This document shows, one piece after another, positions 1 to 9,761 of a stretch of DNA of 64,000 nt (positions within the stretch are counted from its first letter, which is position 1; each line of letters starts with the position of its first letter). This DNA is from Pyropia haitanensis (taxonomy: Eukaryota; Rhodophyta; Bangiophyceae; Bangiales; Bangiaceae), in NCBI GenBank assembly GCA_008729055.1, contig SDUX01000007.1, positions 3,602,090-3,666,089 of the forward strand, read 5' to 3'. Position numbers and translations under genes: made by a program. A model generated the notes under the pieces. It was given only the letters and a program-made list of their open reading frames with translations, did not search any database and was not told where the DNA came from.

Positions 1-1519
1 GGCGAGCGAGCGGCACAGCCGCGGCGGCGGCGTGCGCGCAGCGGCACGCGCGCGCGCCCGACTGGCGGCGCGGCCGCGGCGGTCAGCGAGGCGGACGACG
101 CAGCCCGCCCACACCGCCGCGGCGGGGGCCGGTTGGCAGCCGGGTGGTCGCCACGGCCGCCGCGGCGGCGGCACGCGCGGCGGCGACACGGGCGCGGGGG
201 GGCGTGCGCGCGGGCGGAGGGGAGGGGGAGGGGGGGGGGGCGCGTCGCGGCGGCGGCGGCGGCGGCGCCACGCGCAGCGGGCGGGGCGACCGCCGCGGGG
301 GGGGAGACGGCACTTGCCGGCGGCCGCCCCCACACCCCATGAGACGTTGACCGCGTGCCGGCACAGATAGCAGCGCGGGGGGGTGCGTCAACGCCCACGT
401 CCAGCGTGGGGGGGCAGGCCGGCACGCGTGTACAAACGCGTGAGGTGCGCGCGCCGGGTGCTGGCGGCTTGGTGCGCGCTCCCCACTCTGTTGGGGGGGG
501 GGGGGAGGGAGGGAGGGAGCAGGCGCGGCAGGGCGACCCCGTTGCTTCCCCGTCGCGCAGTCGCGCACGCCCAGGGCACCACAGCGTGCACTGGTGCGCG
601 TGCGCTGCGTGAGAGCACCCGCCGCAACCATTGGTCTCTGCTAGTGGTGGTGGCGTGCTCTACAAAGTCATGCACCCCCCCCCCCCTCACCCCCGCTGCC
701 CCCTCCATATCCATCCAACGCCCAGCTGGCAGGTCCCTTGTCTCGAAACGCGACGGCGGAGAGAGCACCGGGAACGGCGGCAACAAGGGCGCCGTCTCCC
801 GTTTGCAGCGGCTATGGAGATGGGGGGGGGGGGGGAGGGGGGGGGGGGTGGGTGGCGCCACGGCTGCGGCCGTTACAGGGCCGTCAGCCACCTGGCGCAG
901 CGGGGAAGGGAGAGGGGAAGGCACGCCCGAACAGCACGGAGGAGGGGGGAGGGGCGGGCGGGAGCGCTGCGGGACCGCAGCCAGCGCCCACCGCTTGGAC
1001 GACCTCCGCCCGCGGTGCGCGCGGCGGCGCGCGGGGCGAGGCTCCGCCGGCCGGCGCGCGCGAGGAGCTTGCCGCCACCGTTTCTTGTGTCTCTTTTGTT
1101 CGTCGTGTGTGCTGCTGCCACCGCTCCGCGCCGCCGACGCGAAGCTGTCCGCTCTGACAGGGACCGGGTCGGGGGGGCGGCCGCGCAGCGGTGGGCGACC
1201 GCGCGGGGCGCCGCCGCCTCGCCGAGGCGAGGCGGTGACGGCGGCGGTGGTCTGCCCATTGGCCGCGCCGCCGCCGCCTGTCGCGGCGTGAGCGCCGGTA
1301 TCCGCCACACGTAGACGGTGGCGGTCCCGCGCAGCCGCGACAGCCGACCGGCGGCGGTGGCCGCCGCTCCGTGCTCCACCGGCGGGGCCGCGTGGCGGCG
1401 GGTGAGCGCACCGCAGAATGAGAAAATACAGACAACCGCTCCAAGAATTGAACGTGACTTTGCTCAATCACATTCAAGGACATGGCGCTGGCCGCCGCGG
1501 TCCGTCCCGGCCGCGGCCA

Positions 1520-1550
<31 letters not shown>

Positions 1551-1724
1551 CCGCCGCCGCCGTCGCCGCTGGTGGCAGCCCGCGGTCGCCACCGCCGTCC
1601 CCGCCGCGTCGCGTGCGGCGCGGCCGCGGCCGCGGCCACGGCAACCCTGAACTGCACTCTACATTGATGGCTGTCTGCCTCCGAGCGTCCCACGCTCGCG
1701 CCGCGCCGGACTTTGCTCCTGAAC
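1..1724. other. GC-rich left edge, no supported gene
   Basis: Long open frames exist on both strands, but all are Arg/Pro/Gly/Ala-rich and mutually overlapping, as expected by chance at this base composition. None shows a recognisable domain. Runs of G or C occur near 490, 670, 820, 840 and 1520-1545. The stretch 1415-1485 is less GC-rich and could hold promoter sequence for the GNAT gene that follows. A gene cut by the window edge cannot be excluded. Confidence 0.5.
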
Positions 1725-1897
1725 ATGCCGCACGCCGCCTCCCCCCCCGGCATCACCATCCGCCCGGCGGTGGAAGCCGACCATGGCGCCATCGAAGACC
1801 TAGCCGACACGATCGGTGCGCCAGTAGGCCTCCCCTCACCCGCAGCATGGGCCGCCACGGCCATGCAGGACACGCTCGTTGCGGCTGTCGCTGCGGA

Positions 1898-1930
<33 letters not shown>

Positions 1931-2969
1931 TGATGGGGAGGAGCCACCAGACGCCGTCGGTGCACCCGCCCCGAGCGGCACCGTCGTGGCCTACTTGTGG
2001 GCTCAGCGCGCGCCCGCCGCGGCGTACGTGCGGCAGCTGGCGGTGGCACCCGCCGCGCGCCGCCGCGGCGTTGCGCGCGCGCTGCTGGCGGCGGCCGCCG
2101 CCGCCTGGGCCGCCGCCGCCGTCCGCACGTGGCACGTGTACGTGGCGGTGGGCAACGCACCGGCAGCCGCGCTGTACCGCGCCGCGGGGGCGGCCGCCGC
2201 GGCGCCGCTGACGGCGGTGCACCTGCCGTGGGCGGCGGTCGCCGCGCTCGGCCGCGCACGCCGTCCGAGGGAGGCAGGGGCGGCGGCGGAGGGGGACACG
2301 GATGGCGCCGTGGAGGGGGACGACGGTGGGGTGGTGGCGGTGGAGCTGCCGCCCGCGCTCGACGCGGTGGCCGAGGCGGCCTTTCCCGGGTGCCTCCCGC
2401 CGGGTCGGCTGGGCTCATTGCGCGGCCGCGGCGGCGCGGTGCCGGTCGTGGCCGCCGTGCGGGTGGGCGGTGGCAGTGGTGCCAGCGGCAGCGACGGCGG
2501 CGGCAGCGGCGGCGACGGCGCACCTGCTGGCGGCAGTGTCGCCGCGGCCGCCGCGGCCGCCGTCGCCACGGCTGCTGCGGCGGCAGAGGCCGCCGCGGCC
2601 GACGCTGCCGCGACGGGAGCGGCGGTGATAGGGGCTGTCGCGCCTTCCCGCGCGGCGGCGGTGGCGGCGGCCGCCGCAGACGCGGTCCGCCTGCGCATCG
2701 TGGGCGTGACGACGTACGACCCGCCGCTGATGGGCAGCGTGCTGTTTTCCGCGGCGGGCGTGGCGCCCGCCGGGGTGCTGCTGCGCGCGCTGTCGGCGCG
2801 GGCGGCGGCGGCGGGGGCGTTGCGGGAGGGGGTGGTGGTGGGCGTGGAAGCGGACGCGGCGCTGGTGGCGGCGCTGACCGCCGCGGGAGGGGGGGTGGTG
2901 CTCCGCGCGCAGCGGTGGACGGCGACGGACGCGATGGACGCCGGGGGGGGGGGGATGCGGGGGCGGTGA
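1725..2969 (+). CDS. GNAT-family N-acetyltransferase-like protein
   Basis: Predicted 414-residue protein. The first half carries the GNAT acetyl-CoA fold: an N-terminal strand with ITIRPAVEAD near residue 10, then motif A with VRQLAVAPAARRRGVARALL near residues 106-125, where RRRGVA fits the Q/R-x-x-G-x-G/A pyrophosphate-binding signature, then motif B with NAPAAALYRAAGA. A poly-Ala run coded by GCC repeats (about 1899-1932) interrupts the N-terminal lobe. The second half, after about residue 205, is Gly/Ala-rich and ends in a region (VVVGVEADAALVAALTAAGG) that could be a degenerate second GNAT lobe. The start is the first in-frame ATG; the frame extends upstream only through a TTG. Such enzymes acetylate amines or protein N-termini; the substrate cannot be told. 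Family call firm, specificity unknown. Confidence 0.75.
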
Positions 2970-3113
2970 TGGGTGGCTTGCTGAATCCCGTCCGTTGCCG
3001 CACGCGCGGCGTGACGGCCGGTCCGGGACACATCTGAGTTCGCGGCAGCGAGTTCGCGGCACTTCGTGGCGCTCTGAGATTGGCTGTTGCTCTTCACGTG
3101 TCCTGCGTTGTGT

Positions 3114-3205
3114 GCCGCGAACTCAAGCTGCCGCAGGATGCGGCAAGAAGTGGCTTTTGCAAAAGCCACTTCTTGCCGCATCCTGCGGCAGTCTGAGTTC
3201 GCGGC
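3114..3205. repeat. 92-bp near-perfect palindrome
   Basis: The core 3128-3191 is a perfect 64-bp palindrome centred on TTTTGCAAAA. After a 2-bp mismatch on each side, twelve more bases pair (3114-3125 with 3194-3205). It would form a long hairpin or cruciform. It lies just inside the left terminal repeat of the element at 3014-4102 and shares its GAGTTCGCGGCA motif. Confidence 0.9.
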
Positions 3206-3785
3206 AGCCCCCTTGCGGCAGCATTTGCGCCATCAAATTCATGGGAAGTTCGGGACTGCGTGCCCCACAACAGCTGCTCCTGTCGATGGATCTCGCTCAG
3301 ACAGTTGGAACCCAGCGGCGGCGCAGGCGCGCGGGGTCGAGGCCACAAGGGTGGCACACTTCCCGCGCCGTGCACAGCGGGTCGGCAGGCGACGACGGGA
3401 GGGCACGTCCATCCGCCTCCCGTCTGGCCGTCGCCCGGCTGTTCCTGCCACCGCAAGCTCTCCCGCCGACCCCTCCATGCCTGCGGCATTCCTCCCCTCG
3501 CCCCGCTCCACTCGACGCCGTGCAGGACCGGGGCGATCGTCCCTGGGCGGCCGTGGGCCGTTTGAGGCACCACGCCGGTGCACGGCGGGCGGGCGCTGGG
3601 GCAGCGCGCGGGGCGTGTGGTGAGGGCCGCTGCGGTGAGAGATGGCGACGCAAGGACGGCCGTGGTCGGTGACCGTGTCTACGCAGCCGGTCTCCAGCTC
3701 CGCTGCAAAAATGAGGTTGTTGACCATGATGGCCTCCACTGCCGAGGCGTCCATGGCTGTGGAATGGGGGGTGGAACTCCGGGGG

Positions 3786-3792
3786 TATAAAG
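3786..3792 (+). promoter_or_regulatory. TATA-box-like TATAAAG
   Basis: A good TATA match on the plus strand in a region of mixed composition inside the inverted-repeat element. No convincing reading frame follows within a few hundred bases, so it may be fortuitous or drive a non-coding or element-borne transcript. Confidence 0.2.
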
Positions 3793-4102
3793 GGAACGGG
3801 GGGGGGGTGTCGTGACGCACTGGCAAGACCTCGGGAGAGGCGAGCACGGCGTTGGCATGAACGTGGAGACCAGCGTGGGGCAGCAACCATGGTCCCCAGA
3901 TTGGTTGCAAAACAGATTGGCAACAGGTCGATACGAAGTTTTTCCCATTACATAGACCCAACTGCTATGTATTTCTCTTCGTCCACGACCCCAACGCCAC
4001 GACCACATGCGATGTCCAAAAAGACGCATCAGATGTGGCAACCAGTTCGTGGAGCAGCAAACTCGATATGCCGCGAACTCGATCGTGTCCCGGACCGGCC
4101 GT

Positions 4103-4870
4103 GATGCTCCTGTGGAGACCGCCGACCCCGTTTTTTCGCCGCCTTCCGTTGTTGCGCCTGCCCCCCGTCATGAGTCGAAGGATGTACGGTACATTCGTGG
4201 ATTTGGTTGCATGTCATGTGCAAGGGCGTAGGCATTGCAGTTCACCGAATTTTGTCGCATCGCGACAACAATTCGAACAGACAATAGGTGACCGATGAAA
4301 TGCAGCTATGGATGATACACTAACCAATGACTGCTCCGCAGCCGGTCTCCGCAGAGACGCACGGAAGAACGAGGAAGAAAGCACCAGAAGACAACAGCAA
4401 TCTGACCAATCAGAGGTCCGTTTCAAGACGCACGGTCGATGCAGCTATATCAAAATCTGTTCAGGATCTGCGCACCGCAGCCCGCTAGTAGTTGTTTCTC
4501 AACTGCCCGCACGCAGTTGGCCCATGTTGTTGCCCAGGCGCTGAAGTTACTGTCACCATGAGACAGTTTTGGCAGCAGCCAGTGCAACCGCAGCCTGACC
4601 GACCAACCAGGGAGTTGTGCAGTATTGGACCACTGGATTTTTGTGTTGTCCAGTGGCTGAAGTTTCCAGCGTTGACTGGCGTGCTGTATCGAGTATTCTA
4701 AGCAGACATTGGGTCTGGTCAACGTCCTATTGGTCGATCGGTTTTATCCGGCTGCGTGGATGGTTGAGACGCAGTTGACCAGCTCTGGACCCGGCTCATG
4801 ACTTTGACCAGATCGGACAAAATTGAGAAGACAGCTAAAAAGTATTCGGAATTGATCACGCGTCAGCGTC
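4103..4870. other. Intergenic, near-average composition, no gene seen
   Basis: About 770 bases of balanced composition between the inverted-repeat element and the homopolymer-rich block. Only short open frames; no domain, RNA gene or clear repeat was recognised. Confidence 0.55.
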
Positions 4871-5158
4871 GCCTTGCCTCGTGGGCGACGACTCGCACAT
4901 GACACTCGGAAGGGCCGCGACGCAGGCGGCGCCCCCCCCACGCGCCAACCCACAACAGGGCGCCCGCTTGATCCGCCCCCCCCCCTCGCCCCCCCCCCTC
5001 GCCCACCCACCTCGACCGCCATCGTTGCGGCACCGTCCCGCCTACAGCGCCGCGCCGCGGTGCCGCGGCGCACGCCAGCCGCGGCCACCAGCCACCCACC
5101 CCGTCCCCCCCCCCCCCCCCCCCCACCGTCCCGAGACGAGCGCACGCCAGTGCGGCGA

Positions 5159-5190
<32 letters not shown>

Positions 5191-5387
5191 CGTTCCACAC
5201 CCGCACTCTAGTGGCACCCGCCTGCCACTGCCACGCACGGGGGAGCGCGCGGCCGTGCGCGCCGCGATTGGCACCCCGCGGCCGGCCGGCCGCGCCGGCC
5301 GCGCGTGCGCGGCGCCGCCCCTCCCCGCGCGGGTGGCGAGACCGCGCCCCCGCGGCCGCCGCTGGGGGGGGGGGGAGAGGGCCGCCG

Positions 5388-5423
<36 letters not shown>

Positions 5424-8041
5424 TGCCCCAGCCGCCACTGCCACGGGTGCGGCGGCTCGCACTGGCGGCGGCGGCGGCGGCAGCTCCCCCTCCCCCCCCG
5501 CCATTGCGTCGGCCTGCCTGTCCCGTCCCCGTGGGGGGCGTGCACCTCCCCCCTCCTCCCGCCGCCTCACCCCCCTCCCCCTGTGGTGGCCAGCGGCCAA
5601 CGCGGCGCGGCGTCGGGCGCCGCCCACCCCCCCCCCCCCCCCCAGCGCGCCCCCTCGGTGGGGCCCCCCTCGCCGCCCGTCGGCCGCCGCCGACGGCGTC
5701 GGCGGCGGCGGCGCCCCGTTTGGTGGCCACGCCGGCCGTCGCGGCAGACGCCCCAGAGGAACCATCCGCACGGCCACCCCCCCCCCCTCTCCCTCCCCCC
5801 TGGTGGTCTCCACCGTGGAGTTTGGGGGGGGGGGGGGGGGGGTGGTGGCCGCCAGTGCCGTGTCGAGTGCGGCGCGCGGAGCCCTCGGACCGGCTGGCGG
5901 GGGCCACCGCCGGCCCCACGCGCAACGGCACCGCCGACCGCGGCGCGGCGCGTACGTGCGCGCGCACGAGCCACCCGCGCGGGGGGGGCGGCGCGCGTGG
6001 CGGCCGCCGCGGGGGAGGACGGCGGCACGCGGGGGCGTCCGCCCGTCGACGCGCGAGGCCGCCCACTAGCGTGGCACCCCCCCCCCCCCCCCCTTCCTGT
6101 GCCACCCGTCGACCAGCGGCGGCCGCCACGCACCGGCGTGGGGGGGGGCAGCGCCGGCACCGCCGACGCGGCGGCGGCCGGCCGCCGCCTGCCGCGTCGG
6201 CCGGCCGGGGCTGGCCGGCCGCCACACGACGGGTCGTGGGCGGCAGTCGAGCAACGGCGGCGGCCGACCGACGCGGCGGCGGCGGCGGCGGCGGCGGCCC
6301 GTCTGTGGGCGCACCCGCCCCCCCCCACCCCCCCCCCCCCCCGCCCTCCCTCCCTCCCTCCCACCCTTGCCGCCGCGGCGGCACTGTCGGCAGTGGGCCC
6401 AGCGGCGGCGGTCGGGTGGGGTCCCCCCAGCCGCCGCCCACCCCCCCCCCCCCCCCGCCCTGTTTGCCAATGCGCGTTGGGCAGAGCCGCCGACGGGCGG
6501 TAGACAGTCCGCGGCGGCGGCCGTGGGGTGTGACCCCGCGCCCCGCCGCGGCGCGCCCGCCGCGGCCGGCGGCGGCGGGGCGGCAGCGTGCCGCACCCCT
6601 CCCCCCCTCCCCCCCCCCCCCCCCCCCCCCCAACCTCTCGCGTCGGCCGCCGCCGCGACGGCGGCCGCCACCCCCGCGGGCGGGCGCCCCCCCAGCAGCG
6701 GCAGCGGCCGCGGCATTGACGGCGGCAGTGGCGGCGGCCGCGGCAGCGGCGGCGGCGGCGGCGGCGGGTCGGCAGCGGCGGCCGGCGGGGCGGGCGCGCC
6801 CCCTCCACGCCGGCGGCGGTGTCTGGCTGCCGCCGCGGGCGTTGGGGCGCGCGGGGGCGTGTAGCCCAGGCGGTGGCCGCTGCCACCGACGGGCACCGGG
6901 GGGGGGGGGGGGGGGGGGGGTGCCCACCCGCGGCCGCCACCGCCACGCCCGTCCCCCCCCCCCCCCGCACGCTGGCTCGTCCCCCCCCCCGCCCAATGGG
7001 CACTGGCCGGCGCGGCGCCTCGTCCGGTCCGCCCCCCCCCCCCACCCCCCCCCCCCCCGGCGGCCACGTCGCACGCCACTAGCGGGTGGGAGGCGACGCG
7101 GCGGACGCTCCCCCCCCCCCCCTCCCAAACCCTCGCCATCCCCGCGCCGCCCACGGCCGCGCGGTGGCCGCCGCCGGCCGTGGCGGGGGGCGGGTGTGGG
7201 GGGTGGGGGTGTAACGGGGGGGGGGGGGGGGGAGGGGGGGGTGCGCGGCACTCGTGGCGGGGCGCAAAGGGGGAGGGGGGGGGTGCCCCGGGGTGGGGGG
7301 GGGGGGGTGGCCACGTGCGTGGCCAGCTTGGCGGCGCCGGGTGTGGCCGTGGGGGGGGGGGGGGGGGGGGGGGGAGGCCGCCGCGGCCGCCGCGGCGGGG
7401 CGGCACGCCGCGGCGGGCGGCGGCGGGCGGCGGCACCCCCCCCCCCCCCCCCCCCCCCCACCCCCTCTACCAGCCCGGCCGCCGCCGCCGTGCCGCTGCC
7501 GCCGCGGCCGCCGCCGCCGCCATTGGCACGCCGGCACGCCGGCCGGCACGCCGGCCGCCGCCGCCGCCGCCGCACCCTTGCCGCCGGATCGGCGGCGGCC
7601 GCCGCGCGCCGGCGCTGCCGCCCATTGCGCGGCGGCGGCCACCCCCCCCCCCCCCCCCCCCAGCCACCCCCCACCAGCCAGCCAGCGCCCCCCCCCCCGC
7701 CTGCCCGACCGCCCGCCCGTGGCGCGCCGCGTCGCGCCGCGGCTCGCCGCCGCCGCCGCCGTCGGCGCCGCCGCCGCGCGCGGCGGCCGGCGGCGGCCGG
7801 CGGGGCGCGGCGGCGGCCGTCTGTCCCCTCCCCTCCCCCCCCCCCCTCCACCGGCGGCGACGGCTCGCCCACCCACGCCGCCGCCGTGCGTGTGCCGCGC
7901 GTGGCGTCGGTGGTGGGGTCCACACACCTTCCCCCCCCCCCCTCCCCCCCCCTCCCCTCCCTCCCCTTTCTCCGTCCCCCTCCCCCCCCCCCCCCCCCGC
8001 TTCTCCACCCGGCCACCACGTCGCCCGCCTTCTTTTTCTTG

Positions 8042-8065
8042 TTTTTTTTTTTTTTTTTTTTTTTT
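8042..8065. repeat. Poly-T tract (24 T)
   Basis: A run of 24 T preceded by TCTTTTTCTTG, embedded in an otherwise G/C-only region. Read on the minus strand it is a poly-A run. No gene end can be placed next to it, so an old retroposed poly-A tail is only one possibility. Confidence 0.9.
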
Positions 8066-9432
8066 GCGTTTCCGCGCTTGTGCTGGCCGCGGCGGCCGCT
8101 CCCGCCTCCCTCCCCCCCCCTCCCCTCCCCGCGCGCCGCCGGCGTTGCCCCTCTGGCCGCCCGCCGCGGCCGGCGGCGCGCGCCGCCCCGCCGGCCGGCG
8201 GGCTCCTGCCTCGCCCCGCCGCGCCGCGGGTGTGGGAGTGGCGGCGGCGGCGGCGGGGGGGGGGTGCCGCCGGCGTCGTGTCCCGGCCGCCGCGCACGGT
8301 GCCGCGCGGCTGGGTTGGCGGGTGGGGTGGGGGGACGGCCCCGCGGGGGAGCGGGTGCGCGGGTGCGGGAGGGGGGGGAGGGGGGGGGGTGGGGGGGGGG
8401 GTGGTGGGGGGGGGTGGGGGGGGGGTGCCAAGTCACCCCGCGGCGGTGTGTCCCCGCCGCCGCCGCCGCCGCCGCCGCCGCGCGCCGCGTGACAGCCCGC
8501 CCGACGCGGGCGGCGGTGGTCGGCCGGTGCGGCGGGCAGCACGCGGCGGGTCGCTGGCGTGGCCGCCCGCCGCGCGGCCGCGCGGCCGGGACGACAGTGT
8601 TGGTCGCGGCCGCCGCCGGCGCGTGCACGCCGGGCAGGGGGGGGGGGGGGGGGAGGGGAGGGGGGGGGGGGGGGACTGGCCCGCCGACGACCCGCGCGCG
8701 CCGCGTCGGCGCCGCCTCCGCCGCTGTCGCCACTGTCGCCGCGGTCGCCGCGGCCGCCGCGGCCGCCGCCACCGCGGACGCGCGGCCGCGCGCGGGGCTA
8801 CCACCGCCGTCCACGGCGGCGTGGGGGGGACGCCCGCCGCGCAGCGGCAGACGGCCGCCGCGGCACGCGGCGGGTGAGGGGGGGGGAGGGCGGGAGGGCG
8901 GCCGGCCGGCCGCCGGCCCGGCGGGCGCTCGCTGGTGGGGGAAGCCGACGCGCCGCCCCTGCGCGGCGGCCGCCCGCTGCTGCCGCCGCCGCCGCCGCCG
9001 CCGCCGTCGCACCCCCGCCGCCGGCCGCCGCCGCCGCCGGCCACCCGCCGCGGACGCTGACGCGACGCCGCAACGCTGCCGCGCACCGCCGCGCGCCGCC
9101 GCCGCCGCCGCCACCGCCACCGCCGCCGTTCCCGCCGCCGTCCCCGCCGCCGCCGCCACCACCACCGCCACTGCTGCGGCCGCTGTGGTGTCGCCGCTCC
9201 CCACCCACCCACCCACCTCCCCCCCCCCCCCCCCCCCGCTCTCTTCGCCGCGGCCACGCCGCCCCCCCCCCAGCGTCGCACCCTCACCGCCGCCGCCGCG
9301 GCGGTTGCCCCACGCGGCGGTGACCGCCCGCGGCGGGCACGCGGGTGGGTGCGGCGGCTTTGCGCAGCCGCGGCGGGCGCGTGGCGGGGGCGGCTGGCTG
9401 GGCGACGCGGGCGGCCGGGGGGGGGGGGGGGC

Positions 9433-9433
<1 letters not shown>

Positions 9434-9480
<47 letters not shown>
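9434..9480. repeat. (GT)n microsatellite
   Basis: About 23 uninterrupted GT units flanked by poly-G on both sides. It is the only long dinucleotide repeat in the window. Confidence 0.95.
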
Positions 9481-9484
<4 letters not shown>

Positions 9485-9761
9485 TGTTGGGGGGGGGGGG
9501 GGGGTCATGGAGCGGCCGGCACGGCGACGGCGGCGGCGGTGGCGACGGCGGCAGCGGTGGCTGCCCGCCGCCGCCACCCCCGACGTGGCCGCGGCGGCGG
9601 TGGTGGCCGCGCCGTCGGCGGCGTGGCGGCTGCGGCGGGTGGTGGTGGGGGGGCGGCGGCGGTGGTGGTGGCGGTGGCGGCGGCGGCGGTGAGCGCGCAC
9701 GGGGCGGTGGGGGTGGTGGTGCCGGCGGCGGCGGCGGCCGAGCTGGGGGGGGGCTGCGCCT

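Larger units (their letters stand above)
3014..4102. mobile_element. Non-autonomous terminal-inverted-repeat (MITE/foldback-like) element
   Basis: Positions 3014-3047 and the reverse complement of 4069-4102 agree at 30 of 34 bases: an exact 18-base outer block, a 4-base difference and an exact 12-base inner block (GAGTTCGCGGCA). That 12-mer occurs five times inside the element (3036, 3050, 3195 direct; 3113, 4069 inverted). The interior has no transposase-like protein, so it would be a non-autonomous element. It is less GC-rich than its flanks. No clear target-site duplication is visible, so the exact ends and superfamily are open. A minus-strand open frame (3239-3961) inside has no recognised domain. 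Confidence 0.55.
4871..9500. other. G/C homopolymer-rich block, gene content unresolvable
   Basis: Both strands stay open for over 1,400 codons (for example 4874-9892 plus and 4744-9216 minus), but the translations are pure Pro/Arg/Gly/Ala and no frame shows a domain. Dozens of G or C runs of 8 to more than 20 bases are present (for example near 5825, 6600, 6900, 7355, 7440, 8640), mixed with GCC/CGG triplet tracts. If a gene lies here its frame would be broken at those runs, as in the neighbouring gene. The runs could form G-quadruplexes. Nothing more can be supported. Confidence 0.5.

Noticed and set aside
4744..9216. A 1,490-codon open frame on the minus strand and a 1,672-codon one on the plus strand over the same DNA
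   Set aside because: Both are open only because stop codons are rare at this GC content; they read as Pro/Arg/Gly/Ala with no domain, and neither has a supported start.
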